Notes under the pieces: model-generated
What the model was told of the DNA's origin: nothing
Databases searched by the model: none
Seen by the model: only the letters and a program-made list of their open reading frames with translations
Part shown: positions 1-11,915 of the stretch, piece by piece
Position numbering within the stretch: position 1 is the first letter of the stretch
Layout: each line of letters begins with the position of its first letter
Translations under genes and position numbers: made by a program
Origin: Gongronella butleri
Taxonomy: Eukaryota > Mucoromycota > Mucoromycetes > Mucorales > Cunninghamellaceae
NCBI GenBank assembly: GCA_025201375.1
Contig: JAIWZP010000054.1
Location: 62,001 to 126,000, forward strand
Reading direction: 5' to 3'
DNA: 64,000 nucleotides

Positions 1-333
1 TTGGGGCAATCCAATCATCATGATTTGACAATGACCAGATCGACCTCCGGCTTTTTTTTTTTTTTTTTGAAAAGATCAGTTGTTGTCAGACGTACAGTAT
101 GACATGAAATGGCCCCAACGAGCCCATGTATGTTACTATGTGTGATACTGCATCATCGTGCTACTGCATCATACTGTATACAAAAGAGTGGGAATGGCCA
201 AGAAGATATGAAGAATTCGAGAAAATCGCAAAGTCCAATGACTTTATGGATTTATTTTAATGAAGGTGTATGGGATGCATGATTAATTATAATGGTGAGG
301 CTCATGGGAAACAGGATTCTAGAATGCAGAGGC
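1..333. other. Intergenic left edge, no gene seen
   Basis: No coding signal is seen here. The stretch carries an 18-T tract near position 52-69 and a small run of related 'actgcatcat' words at about 150-175. It lies downstream of the minus-strand methyltransferase gene, so it probably contains that gene's 3' end. Confidence 0.5.
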
Positions 334-1730
334 TCAAAGATCCCAAGAGACCTTGAGAATTTCGCGCTTGACGGTGCTGTCGCTCTCAAACACTTTTTCG
401 ACCTTGAGTTTGTGGCCGTGGTCATCTGCCGACGCGTGCACCAACTGACAAAAGGGCAAGATGCCACCGCCCACGCCAAAGTAAACCGTCTTGGCCGCGA
501 CATAACTGGTATGCGAGCGAAAAAGAAAAAAAAAACATAAGTTGCTTTCTTCATCTTGTTTTTTTTTCCAGTCCTTACCCGACACCATTGGGTTTGCTGA
601 GTGCCTTGTGGAAGATGCGGACGAGGCTTGGCAGAGCGTCCTGGGAGTAGATTGTCTCTGACGTGAGCAGGATGTCATAGGTGGTGGGCAACAGGTCGGG
701 CAGGCCCTGCCAGTCGCCATAAAACGCGCGCGAGCGCTGCGCCACAAGCGCCAGCATGTCCCTTTGCTTGTCTTGGGGAATCTCGGCCTCGGCATCGCAC
801 ACTGGTGCACCGTCGTCGATGGTATCGCACACCTCCTCCTCTTCGTCGTCGTCATCGTCATCCTCTTGTTCTTTTTCGTCGTCGTCTTCCTTTTTGCCAG
901 CGCCATTAGTGTCGGTGGCTAACGTGGCTTTTTGCTTGGTTTCGGTGGCTTCATGGCCGTCTTTGCTCTCATTCGCGTCAGTGGTGGGCGCAGCAGGCGT
1001 GAGGATGGTGTTGAGCAGGATGTTTGGCACGGTGATGAGGCCAATGACTTGATCATTGTAATCCTGAACGTCGACGTGGTTGGTTTCGTCGGCACGGAGC
1101 ATGTACAGTGCGGGCAAGGCGGATCCGCAGCCGATTTCGAGGATGGTCTTGCCGCGTTGCTGGTCGGGGGGCAATTGCGCGAGGAATTGCACGAGGTCCA
1201 GCGAGCACTCCCATGTTTTGAACCCGCCCTCGTACACACCACGCACGAGATCGCTGTTGCCAGTCAGCGCGAGCATGTCCATCACCTGGTCACTGCCCGC
1301 ACCCGCACCCGTTTCCAGCGCGTCCTGCTGCGCCAATTGAAACTTGACGTCCGCCAGCGTGCGCTTGTACAAGGCGTCCGCCACACCGCGGATATCCACG
1401 CGGTCCGCCTGAATCACTTCTGGGAGGGCCATGGCCTAAATGAAATGCCATTGAGATGGTTTTTTTTACCCACTTGCCAATGGCGTTTTCGTCTTTTTCC
1501 CTTTTTCTTACCGAAATATCAAATGCCTGGCATGGGATCTTCTGGATCGTGTCGTCCTCGAGCTTCAAATCGCCCAGAGACGACTCGAGAGGCTGATCTT
1601 GCGCGTCCGTGTCCTCCAAGTCCAGGTCGTCACTCTAGAAAACCAAAAAAAAAAGAAGGTTAAAAGCCGTTTCGACCGTCCGCTTCCCACCCTTATGCAC
1701 GCTTACTGTAAAGTTGAAGCGGAAAGCCAT
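334..1730 (-). CDS. Histidine protein methyltransferase, METTL18/Hpm1-like (4 exons)
   Basis: This is a class I SAM-dependent methyltransferase of about 390 residues. In yeast and human the family methylates a histidine on ribosomal protein uL3. Exon 1 encodes MAFRFNFT, matching the conserved N-terminus of the family. Exon 3 carries GVYEGGFKTWECSLDLV, then the SAM-binding loop EIGCGSALPALY. The last exon carries the family motif AAKTVYFGVGGG. Splices read as FNFT|SDDLD, FDIS|AMALPE and PNGVG|YVAAK, all GT-AG and in frame. A long acidic Glu/Asp-rich insert lies in the middle of the catalytic domain, where most relatives have a short loop. The start is the only ATG giving the conserved N-terminal motif. 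Nucleolar or cytoplasmic location is inferred from the family. The ribosomal role fits the ribosome-biogenesis genes further right. Confidence 0.85.
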
Positions 1731-2922
1731 ACTCAAACACAACGAAAAAAGGGAGAAGGAGAAGCACTCCAAAAAAAATAAAATGCGGGTCGCCAATTTC
1801 AATGCAAAACCCCGCATTTTGAAGCCTCTCGACGACCATTGCGTTAGGCACAACGCGTTTTTTTTTTTTTAACGCGCGTGGTTTTTTTCTAACTTGTCGT
1901 TTGGACAGATGCACATTGAGAACGGGCTGCATGTGACATGTTTGCCTGGTGGAAGAGAAGGTGCACAGGCCAATTGCGTTTGAAACCCGGCACCGGCACG
2001 AGCAACGGCCCGGTCAGCCCTATTTTTGTTCATGTCCTCGCGTCGGCAATCTTGTTCCCAGTGCCTTGTGCCTCCTTCCATGATCAGACTTGAGGCAAAA
2101 TTCTGTTTCTTTTTTTAATTTTTGAGTTAAAAGCCCCAAGAGAGAAAAAATCAGGACGACGACGGCCTGGGTCTCGGGTCAAATTGCCTTCTCGTCCATT
2201 ACCTGCCGCAGCTTCATGCGTTTTCTGGGGATCTTGGCACATTTTGGCACGCTCAGCATACAAACAAGCCAACAGAGGCATTGTGTCCGTGTGAATGAGG
2301 GCTTTTCGTCGCATTGACGCCAGTTTTGCACCCTTGCCTCGCGCTCCCTGGTCGCCCCAATGTGTCATAGATGGTCATGGCCCATCCCCATTGCTACATT
2401 TTGAGGCGCAGACATGATTCTTTGATTTGAGCGCCGGCGAAATGGCGAAAAAGATTGAACGACCGTCGATGATAGGCCGATGGGGATTGACGTGTGGGAG
2501 GCACGAAAGCCACGTTTGGTGTGACAAAGGCTGGCGCGCATCAGATGGGTTGCCCGACGAATCGGTAATCGCCGGAAATTGCCATTTGTGGTATTGGTGA
2601 TTCAACAAAGCATTTGCTTACTCAACATTCTTGTTAGCCAATAACGCGTGGGTTTTTGGGTATGTGTACGTGTGGCAAAGCAAACGAACGGAAAGATCAC
2701 CTGCACATGGAAAGCGTCGCACAAGATGATCAAAGCAAAAAAAAAAAAAAAAAAAAAATCAAAAAAGATCAAAAAAAGAAAAAAAAATGACGAAAAGTCG
2801 TCGTGCCTCAGTTTGGCCATTTATTTTGCGTGTATCAAGTGCAAGGAATTATAGAGAAATGCTAGTTTAGGTATATACAGAAAGAGGGAGAGAGAGAAAA
2901 AAATAAATACAAAAATACAACA
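1731..2922. other. Intergenic region, no gene supported
   Basis: About 1.2 kb between two minus-strand genes. Short open frames exist but have no family resemblance and are broken by homopolymers. A nearly pure A tract lies at 2736-2790. The right part should hold the 3' end of the arrestin gene, and the left part the promoter of the methyltransferase gene. Confidence 0.5.
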
Positions 2923-4343
2923 TCATGCGTCATACGCTGGGGGTCGATCGGGATCATAAGGCGGGAGGAACGCGGTGGTGGGGCTCGGTGACACAAAATG
3001 CGGCTTGAATTCCATGGAATTGCTTTGCATGGCGTCCTTGTGTGTGAATGGGACGAGCGATGTCGTTGGGGACGCCTTTGGCGGGCTCACATCGTTGGCA
3101 ACAAAGATGGGGATGGACACGTGCTCTCGATGGGCAGTGAGCAGTCCAGAGGCCGATTTGATCTTGACGCTGAGCTCCATGGTGTAGCGAATGTTGAACA
3201 TGGTCGAGTATTCGATGGATGGCAAGGTGAGTGCGGTGGACGCGTCGGCAATCGTCTTGGCACTGTTGCCGCTGCTTGTGGACGCGCTTGCAGACTCGTC
3301 CAAGAGCGGAATGGTCGCAAAAAAGTCGATCACGCGCTGTGCCTTTGGATGCCAATTCAGTGTTTTGGACGAAATGATGGTTGATTCCTCATTTGCCTTT
3401 GTCACATGCGCAATGGTGACGGTGCGCTTGACGCAGGCTGAGATGCTGATGGATGCCGGCAGCGATACTGTGGGTGAGGCCGGCACAGCTTCAAGACGAA
3501 GGGGCACACACGCGTGATTGCTTGTTGTATTGCCATTGAGGATGACGACGCGCTGGTCGACGGACGCGACGAGGTTGACGAGCGACGACGCGTTCTTGAT
3601 GGCGAAGCAATGCGACCAGGGAGGATAGTGAAAGCATGGCGGCGGCAAAATGGTCGGCACATAAAAGACATGGCGCTGCTGCGTGTGGAAGGGCAGCATC
3701 CCCGGCCTCTCCACTGCTGCAAACACGTACATCTTGGTCGACGCAAGGTCAGAAGCAAAGCTTGGGCTGTAATTCACAAGCGGCAATTGCACAACAAACG
3801 GAAACGAGTGCTCCCCAGCATCCAAAAGCGGCCATTGCTGGTCATCCTCTTGGTTTTTATTCTTGCCCCACAACACCGTCTGAATGGCAAACATATTCTG
3901 GGATTGTGACGTTGACTTGCCAGTGGAGATGGTTTCTGCAGATCCAAAAGATAAAAAAAAATGGGGTATTTGTCGTCAATTGGCGTCATCGGCAAGCAAA
4001 GCGGGTGATTTCGGGGAGGGGGCCCAGGCGCGCTTCTCCTTTTTGACTTACCTTGAGCAATAAAGATCAGACGGAGATGAAGAGCAGACAAGGGGGCGCC
4101 AAGCTCCAAGTGGACGGCGCCGGTAAACGAGGAACCAGGTGTACATGAGATGCGGCCTTGAGCATCTTGCGAATGCGCATCCATTTCAATGTAAAAGCGC
4201 TTGGGAGCGCGACGAAAGCGCGTATCGGCCTTGCTTACCAGCTGCAGAGGCGTCTCTTGGGCTTCATTCTCAATATAGGCAGGCGTGTGCGTGATGGTCG
4301 CCGTGTACATGGGTGGGGGTGTGGGCAGATCGATGGTCATCAT
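2923..4343 (-). CDS. Arrestin-related trafficking adaptor (2 exons)
   Basis: Predicted protein of about 440 residues with an arrestin fold. The N-terminal half has the arrestin beta-strand pattern FTGAVHLELGAPLSALHLRL, and the C-terminal half ends in VSIPIFVAND. One GT-AG intron (about 3945-4053) joins IFIAQ to ETISTGKS in frame. The C-terminus contains LPPY and PPAY, the L/PPxY motifs by which fungal ART proteins bind the WW domains of Rsp5/Nedd4 ubiquitin ligase. The family recruits Rsp5 to plasma-membrane transporters for endocytosis; that role here is inferred. Two adjacent ATGs are possible at the start (4341-4343 and 4338-4340). Two other PPxY proteins occur in the window (22204-22633 and 46062-46379). 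Confidence 0.85.
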
Positions 4344-5515
4344 TGGTTGCAGGGCAAATCATGCAAAAAAAAAAAAAAGGGGTGAGGAGGGAAAGAAAGA
4401 AGGGGACAGAAAAATGGAACGAGGAAAAAAAAATAAAAGAATGAGGAGATAAAAAAGGGGGTCCTTGACGAGGTAGAAAAAAAAGAAGAAGGGATAAGAA
4501 GATCCAGGGGAAAGAAGCAATGGCCTTTTTATACTCTTTGTGCACCTAGGGCGTGTAAGGATCAGTCAATGGCAGAGTGACGTGAATACCGCAGCAACCT
4601 CAAAACAGCGGTCTTATCTCCACAAATTTTTGCCCAAACAGAGCTTACTCAGCTTTTGGTGGAGAAATGCTGACATGCAAATCACAATGTGCGAATGCAC
4701 GGAGATCAGGATCACAAAACCATCTTTTTTTTATGCATGGAGAATGTGTCACTTGCCCAGAATGCTCTGATCCATCCCCAAATCCGTTTTTTGTCCTTTT
4801 TTCCCCCCCTCCCCTCTTGTTCGTTTTATTGCTTGTTTTCATGGTCTTGTTGCCTTTGCGCTGTCCTCGAGTGCGGTTTCAATTGCGGGGTCATGGTGTT
4901 GCACGACAAAATGGCAAAATAAGCAAAAGAAGCCGTAGGAATAAGAAAGAAGCACAAGGAAGGTTGCGCGCCCTCCCAAATGCGAGCCATGGTCTGTGTT
5001 GATGGAGAAAAAAAAAGACAAAGAGGTGCCATCGTATCACGGTGTGGCAAAGTAAGCAGAACCAGCAATTCGTGATTCATTTCCTTTTGGCAAGTGCTGC
5101 GTCGCCATGGCATCCATGGCGCCCCCCCAAAAAAAACAAAAGGACTGTGGTTACCTTTTGCTCCAAATCTATAACTTGTCGCATCTCCTCCCCCTTGTTT
5201 ACCGAGGAACTGCGGGCCAATGGCATCGCAGCCCTTGCTGACATCGCAGGTCTGAGTTTGAGACGAGCCAGAAAGCAATGAGCGGCGTGACACAACACAT
5301 GGCAGATTCGTCCTCATGACGCACAGTGAGGCATGATATGATTTTCATGCACAATCGATCAATTCAAGCCAAAAACAGCACAAAATGATGGCATTGCTCC
5401 ACAAAAAAACTCGTCATTTCCGAGCACTCGGGGGTAAATCCGTCTCTTATAGTTTGAAAAATACAATAAAAATACAACAAGAGATATATAAAAAAAAGGA
5501 CAGAAAAAATCCCGT
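4344..5515. other. Intergenic region, no gene supported
   Basis: Contains the arrestin promoter side (A/G-rich on the plus strand at 4365-4500) and the 3' flank of the dehydratase gene. Frames between 4540 and 5320 are open by chance on both strands and match no family I recognise. Confidence 0.45.
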
Positions 5516-7347
5516 CTACATCATGGACCCATCTTCTTTTGGGAACGCCTTGAGTGGATGTGGCACCAGTGCGCTTGAGATGTCGCCCCACCACTCATCG
5601 GTTCGATTGCGATACCATTCAACTATACAAAACAAGCATAAACGAGGCGGGTGAGTTATTTTGGACGAAAAAAAAAAAGAAGCATCTGATAAAGAAGCCT
5701 CTAGATCCATCTGTCTCCGCAGCGCTGCGGCAAGGCTTTGCACTCCGCACAGCATGCTGTCTCTTCCCAGTTCCTTTTTTTTTTTTTTGGGCCATGCTTA
5801 CTGGTCTTGCGCAAGCCCTCATCAAAGGGCATGCGTGGCTTCCAGCCGAGGCGCTCCAATTTCGAATAGTCGACCGCGTAGCGCTGGTCATTGAACGCAC
5901 GATCAGGTACGAATTCGAGGTGCTGCGGAATGGCGTCTTCCGCATAGCCGAAAAGTCGGATCAGGCGCTTGGCAAAGTCCAGATTCGAGATTTCAAACGC
6001 AGAGCCAATGTTGTACGTCTCGCCGACCTTGCCCTTGTGGAAGATCACGTCTAGCGCATCCGCGACATCGGCCGCGTACAGGTATTTGCGAGAATTGGCG
6101 CCGTCACCATGGATATAACTGCCAAAAAGGGGGATTTTTGTGTCAAATCACGCGATTTCCGCTGCGCCTCGCTGCTTTTTTTTTTTTTTTTTTTGGCTTA
6201 CCACTTGCCGCCGCGCAGCAAGCTGCACACAAATTTGGACGTGATCTTCTCGGGATACTGGTAAGGGCCATACACGTTGTTTGAGCGCGTGATCATGATG
6301 GGCAGGCCAAACGACATGTAGTACGCCTTGACGAGGCACTCGGCGGCGGCTTTGGTGGCTGAGTACGGGTTCGATGGCGCCAGCATAGTGTCCTCGACGC
6401 AGTCGGGCTGCACACATACACACAAAAGAAAAATAAAATCATCGAGTGAGCCTATTGGCCAGCCAATTGGACCATTCTGCACGCTTACCCTGCTGACCAC
6501 CTCCCCATAGACCTCGTCGGTGCTGACATGGATGAAGCGGCGCACATTGTGCACCTTGGCCGCCTCAAGCATCACGTGTGTTCCCATGACATTGTTCCTG
6601 TCAAAAGCAAAAAAAACCAAGAAAATACAAATAAGCACCCAATTGTGCGCTTTTTTCATCCTTTTTCCAGTACTTTGTGAATTCAAACGAGTCGCCAAAT
6701 GAATTGTCGACGTGTGTCTGCGCAGCCAAGTGGAAAATGACGTCAATTTTCTTCTCCTTCAAGATGAAGGACATGAAGTCAGACGAGGTGATGTCGCCCT
6801 GGACAAAAATACAAAAAAAAAAAGATGAGCCACGTGTGCCCTAATTGGTTCAGAAGCGTATAGATCGTGTCCAAAAGGCACCTAATGGGCTCAGGAACGC
6901 GTTTCTTTTGCGACTTTCTCACCTTGATGAACGTGTAGTTGGGGAATTCTTTGACGGCCCTGAGATTGTGCAACGAGCCGCAATAATCGAGCTTGTCGAC
7001 AACATACACATGGAATTGCGGGTAGAGTGCCACCAGCTTGCGCACCAAAAAGCTGCCACTAGTAATAAAACATTAAAAAAGCAAAAAAAGCAAGAAAAAC
7101 AAGAAAATTAGCCTCTTTTGCCCTCATTTTTCTTGCTCAATTCTGCATACATGAAACCTGCACCGCCTGTGACAAGGATGCTACTGATGTCATGCAGATC
7201 GGGTGGAAGTTCATGCAAAGGGCTGCCAATATCAACTCGATCAAAGTCAGTGATGGACTTGGACAGCTGTGCCCACTTTTCATCAGTGCCATTGCAGCCG
7301 TTAGTGCTTGTGTGGTCAAGGGTGCAAGAGGGGCTAGGCGACATCAT
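5516..7347 (-). CDS. Nucleotide-sugar 4,6-dehydratase, RmlB/UDP-glucose 4,6-dehydratase type (7 exons)
   Basis: Extended short-chain dehydrogenase of about 380 residues. It should convert dTDP- or UDP-glucose to the 4-keto-6-deoxy sugar, the first step to rhamnose-type sugars, in the cytosol. The spliced NAD loop reads GGAGFIGSFLVRKL, followed by HLAAQTHVDNSF. The catalytic triad region is HVSTDEVYGE (Thr-Asp-Glu, as in 4,6-dehydratases rather than epimerases), and the YxxxK is NPYSATKAA. TRSNNVYGPYQYPEK and VPDRAFNDQRYAVD are further family signatures. All six introns are GT-AG and restore these motifs. An N-terminal extension of about 55 residues precedes the Rossmann fold. Substrate nucleotide (UDP or dTDP) cannot be told from sequence by eye. 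No later-pathway reductase or epimerase lies nearby. Confidence 0.82.
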
Positions 7348-8025
7348 AGCCAAGGGACAACACAAAGAAAGCAAAAAGAAGGGAAGAGGTGAAAAAATTA
7401 GAAAAGAAAGGCGAAAGAAAATAAAAAAAGTAAGAAAATCCAATTTGTGCTCGCCTTTTCAAGAGTGGAGCCAATCACGGAGATTGCCTAATGGCGGACC
7501 CTGATTCATGCAGCGGATCTGATTCAGCCAAAACCCGCCAGATGGAGAAATTCTGGCTCTCCACGCATGACGACAATCTGGCTCCACCACTTTCAATGGG
7601 TAAACCTGACAACGTCACACCATTATCCTATCCTATTGTCACCTTTTTTTTTTTTTTTTTTTTTTTTTGTTTTGAGAATCGTTGTATCTTTTATCACGCC
7701 ATTTCAACCATAAATTGGGCCCTTTCGCGCTTTTTCATGGGCTACAATGGGTTCAATGACCCCGTTTCGCGCTTGATTTGCTCCCCAATGACTCGATCCT
7801 GGGTCCCGTTTGCTCATGCAAGCAGGGATGGCTGCGTAATGCAGTAGCTGCATGGCGAAGAAATGGCGCTAAAAAAAATGCTTCCGCGGCGCGCCTGTGC
7901 TTACCTAAGCCCCGGGATCAGAAGGTCACACAACACGGGCACCTGCCCGACGCTAGCGCACTAAATTGTCCATGGTGCCGCATCATCCGACGCGATCACC
8001 GTCTTTTTATTTTTTTATTATTTTT
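7348..8025. other. Intergenic region, promoter side of the dehydratase gene
   Basis: No gene is seen. A 24-T tract lies at 7645-7668. Two minus-strand genes flank the stretch, so it holds one promoter and one 3' end. Confidence 0.45.
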
Positions 8026-9045
8026 CTAATCATCCGTGCGATTCGTCTTGAAATACGGATGTGGATATGGCCGAACATTGAGATGATGCAGCACCTTGAC
8101 CCATTGGTGCTCCCATCGCCGGATCTTTGTTGAACAATGAAAGAAAGGGACGAAAAAAAGGAATGGATTGAGAAACAAGTCGGGGGGGGTGTATTTTTGA
8201 CGAATTGAGTCGACTTACGAGGACTGCCGCCTTGTTGTCGCCCTTTTCAGTGATCACGCGTCGCGTCCAGATGGTCAAGTTGCCATTCAAATTGCCGTAC
8301 ACAATGTCGGTCAACAGACGGTCGCCCACCATCGCAATATCGCTTGCTGGCTCGTTTACATGCTTCATCAGGGCGTCGCCACCCGACGGCTTCTTGATCG
8401 AGTGCCTTAGCACATGTACACCTACAAAAAAAACAAAAACAAAAAAGAGAGGGCAATTGGTCACACTGATCGCGCAATTCGAGCGCGTCACGCGCTTGAA
8501 AGCTTACCTAACGCCTCACTCACCGTTTTGGCCTGTGTTGACACGAAGAGAAAATAAGTGCCACGCGTCATTTGCTTTTTAGATTGATCACCTATCTTTG
8601 CCGTCGTGATCATCCAGCGTGCCGGCGGAATTGGACACAATGAGAACCCGATCCGCGCCAAATGTCGCTTTGCATCGGTCCCATGCTTCCTACAACCGAC
8701 AAAACCAAGTTAGACTCCTAAAATGTCGTGAATTGGCCGTCGGGGCGGGCGGGGTACCTGAAATGGAGGATGAATTTGGTGCTGGTAAGGCGCCGTCAAG
8801 CAATTATCCTTGTCAAAGGCAATTGCTTTGATACCGCGGTCCTTGAGCTGCTGAAAGGGGATCTCGCGAATATCTGCGATTCGCGAAAAGAAAAAAAAAA
8901 AGCAAAACGGTCAGGCTCTCGCTCGAGCGAAAAAAGAAAAAAAAACGCGTATACCATTGACAATGATATGCGGGACGGCCAGACTCGGGTTGGCGAGTAC
9001 ACGGAACGTGTTTAGAATGCCAGACCAGTTGAGACTTTGCGGCAT
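8026..9045 (-). CDS. GEP4: Phosphatidylglycerophosphatase, Gep4-like (6 exons, one probable AT-AC intron)
   Basis: HAD-family phosphatase of about 210 residues that dephosphorylates phosphatidylglycerophosphate in mitochondrial cardiolipin synthesis. The N-terminus (SGILNTFRVLANPSLAVPH) is typical of Gep4. The catalytic HAD motif is AFDKDNCLTAPY, with nucleophile Asp and the family's DKDN signature. LIVSNSAGT, VHVLRHSIKKPSG and MVGDRLLTDI are HAD motifs II-IV. Exon 4 is only 27 nt (8508-8534). Joining exon 3 to exon 4 with the nearby GT and AG gives a stop. An AT-AC intron at 8535-8595 gives DDHDGKEAKTVSEALGV, which I expect to align with Gep4 without gaps. The alternative is a one-base sequence error. 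Start is the first ATG before the conserved N-terminal block. Confidence 0.87.
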
Positions 9046-9676
9046 GGTGGAGAGAGAGACGAAAAAATAAAAAAAAAAAAGACGGAGCGCGCAATGCATG
9101 GGAGTTTCAATTCACGTTTTTGGCTTGTGGCCCCCTGTTTTCCGGCGCCATGGTTGGCTGGATACCGTGAAGCCTCGATGGCGGGCTCATTCAAGGGAAA
9201 ACAATGAAACGGAACGAATTTACTTGTTCTTTTTGTTTGAAAAGGATCGGCCAGGTTCATGAAAGCGTGAAAAAGAACACAAATATGCTTTTATTCTTGC
9301 TTAGCTGTGCTCAATTGGTAGACAATGGCTTTTTTTTTTTGCTATGCAAGTGCAGCATTATAATACACGACTCCTTATCCACGTGCTGGGCCACAGTTGA
9401 CTGGTGTCTGTGCGAGTGAAGAGTAGCGATCATAAAGAAATTGGACTGAAACACGCGCTGATCACGCTTTACGAGCGTGATTTCGCCTGTTTTCTGTGAA
9501 GATCAGAGACCAATTTGACAGGCACAGCTTTAAGATCAAGGCGGCGGAGATTGAAATCCGTTCGCGCAAACCGATATTTTATCCTTTTGTTTTTTTTTCG
9601 TGCTTTTTCTGTGTTTTTTATCTTCTTTTTGTCTCGTTTTTTTGCGTCCACCTTCTTTCCGCTTATCACCACCTTC
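9046..9676. promoter_or_regulatory. Divergent intergenic region between Gep4 and Gle1 genes
   Basis: The 630 bp between the two divergent start codons must hold both promoters. The right half is T-rich before the Gle1 ATG. No TATA element or known operator stands out. A word resembling a tRNA D-arm near 9305-9330 is not part of a cloverleaf. Confidence 0.5.
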
Positions 9677-11808
9677 ATGATTTACCGCCCTCTTGTTTAT
9701 TCCGCCCCGTCTGACTCGGAATCAAGCGACGATGAGCTTCTTGACGAGCTCATGGCCACGCTAAAGTAGGTTTCATTAGCGCGCGGTTGTTACGGGCTCC
9801 ATGTGCACCTATTCACCACGTCCTTTTCCGTCTTTTTCGCCCTTTTCTTTCTTTTTAGGATTCAAAACCCACGCCACCCGGCCTGTATCGATACCTTTTG
9901 CAGCTCGCCAAAGCGCACACGAGCGTCGCAGCCCTTTATTATCCAGGTAAACAAGCCAAACACACTTGAAAACGAAGCAATTGTGGCTGTTGCCCCCGAC
10001 ATGTGGCTCACCTTGCCTATTTATATTGCAGTCCAAGCTGGATGGGGACGCAATTACGCGTGTAAAGCTGCATCGTGCCACTCTTCAAAAAGAAAACAAG
10101 ATAGTTCACGAGCAATTGCGAAAAAAGCAACAAATGGAGCTCCAGGCGGCTAAGCAAGCCATTGAACAAAAGGCAGCCGCATGGTAATACTTTTTTTTTA
10201 TTACCATGATCGCGTGCCAATTGTGGTCCCCTCACCTCGTTTGTTTTTGTTTGTGCAGGAAAAAGCAAACGTCGCAGCTGGAAAAGGAATATGAAGAGCG
10301 CAATGCTCGCTTGCTCAAGGTAGGACGCGACTTTATGGCCCGCGACGCGTTTCTCATCGCCTGTTTTAATGTTTCTAGCTCGTCGACGAGGCAATTGCGT
10401 TGGACACGACGCGAATTGAGCAAGACAAAAAGAAAGAGGCAGCCGAAAAGGAGCGCCAGGCCAAGGAGGCCAAGGAAGCCAAGGATGCGGCTGCGGCCGC
10501 CGAAGAGAAGAAGAAGGCTGTTGCCAAGGCAAAGGCAGAGGCCGCCGCAAAGGCGGAGGAAGCCAAGAAACTTGTAAGCAAATGGCGCGCAAATGTGACG
10601 CGTTCATGGCCCACTCATGTTTTTTTTCGTCAGTCATCAAACAAGGGCGGCGCTTCATCTGCCGGCCTGGAAGAGTACAAAAAGCACATGCAGGCCATCG
10701 AGAACTACAAGGCCAAAATCAAGCCAAGACTGCAGCAAGACGATGCATTCCGCAAAAAATGCTTTGAAGCCCGGAGATTGATCAAGCGCACCGTCATCCA
10801 GATCCAGTTCAAAGACCATGTCATCATAGAAAAGGTAACATTGTTCACGCCATGGCCATTTTCAATGAAATATCGACCAATTTTCCCTTGTTTTTTATAG
10901 TACAAATTGCTAGAAAAGCACTTGCTGACCATTAAGAATCAAGATGTGGATGCGTTCCACGTGCTTTTGAACCACTTGGGCAAGGCATTACTGGTAAGTG
11001 GCATCGAATAACCTCCTTTTCTGTCCAAGACGCGTTTTGATACATTTTTGGCATGATGTGATGTGAATTGACATTTTTTTTTTTTTTTTTTTTTTTTTTT
11101 AGCTTCAAGTACGACAAGAGGTGGATGGGGCGGCTTTTTCGGCGTATTTCCTTGCCAAGCTGACGGTGCTACTCTGTGGCGGCATTCCCGAGCTAAAGGA
11201 ATACGTCTATGGCCGGCTTCTCAAGCGATGCCCTTATCTGGTGCCCAATTTCTTTGATGACGATCCTGTAAAGCAATATTTTTGACACGAAATCTTGGAA
11301 TTGGACGGTCAAACTCACTCGATTCCTCTTTTTTTTCTAATAGACACTCACCCATGACGAGATCCGACGCCGCCTCCACTATCAATACGACGAGGAGAAG
11401 AAAGAATTCCAGCCATTTATCCAGCACGCGACACAGCAGAGGTGCTACATTATGTTTTTTGCTGCCATGGTGACAACCACGACCGGCGGCAACTACCCTC
11501 CCAATCCCTTCTCCATTTCGCTGGGCTGGACCTGGTTTGCACGCATTCTCAACATGGCGCAGCGCGAAATCAACCCATTGCTGATCCATGGGTTCCTGGA
11601 AATCGCAGGACGCCACCTGCTCGCCTATTACCCGCGCCAATTCCCCAAGGTTTTGAATCTCTTGTACACTCAAATCATCCCGTCGATCCCTATCCATCAC
11701 AACAAGGACAACGTCGGTGCCATCTCCGGTCTCAAGCTCTATCTCGAGGATTACAGCCAGACAGGCATCCTTGTCCACATCCCAGAAGTCATGAAAGCAT
11801 CTGTTTAG
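9677..11808 (+). CDS. GLE1: Nuclear pore mRNA export factor Gle1 (9 exons)
   Basis: Predicted protein of about 505 residues. Gle1, with inositol hexakisphosphate, activates the DEAD-box ATPase Dbp5 at the cytoplasmic face of the nuclear pore to release exported mRNA. A short acidic N-terminus (SDSESSDDELLDELMATLK) is followed by a long Lys/Glu/Ala coiled coil (IEQDKKKEAAEKERQAKEAK). The C-terminal HEAT-like Gle1 domain includes AYFLAKLTVLLCGGIPELK, then MFFAAMVTTTTGGNYPPNPF and ISLGWTWFARILNM. Eight GT-AG introns keep frame. The start is the ATG nearest the acidic N-terminus; in-frame codons upstream are Phe-rich and look like untranslated T-tract. Confidence 0.92.
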
Positions 11809-11909
11809 ATTTTTTATCCCTTTTTTGCGCCCATTATATCCGTTTTTCGTTACAAAAGTTGCATTGTGAAATTTCTATCGTACCTTTTTTTTAGGCGAAT
11901 TTTTGTTTT

Positions 11910-11915
11910 AATAAA
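11910..11915 (+). terminator. AATAAA poly(A) signal of the Gle1 gene
   Basis: A perfect AATAAA about 100 bp after the Gle1 stop codon, in the convergent gap before the Rpf2 gene. Confidence 0.5.

Noticed and set aside
1869..2820. Several 70-94 codon minus-strand frames
   Set aside because: They overlap each other in different frames, contain homopolymer-coded stretches and match nothing known.
8026..9045. Gep4 as a pseudogene with a frameshift
   Set aside because: All HAD motifs are intact and only one splice junction fails with GT-AG. An AT-AC intron or a one-base sequence error explains it better.
9300..9360. tRNA D-arm-like word (gctcaattggtaga)
   Set aside because: No T-arm or acceptor stem at the right distance; it is followed by a T tract.
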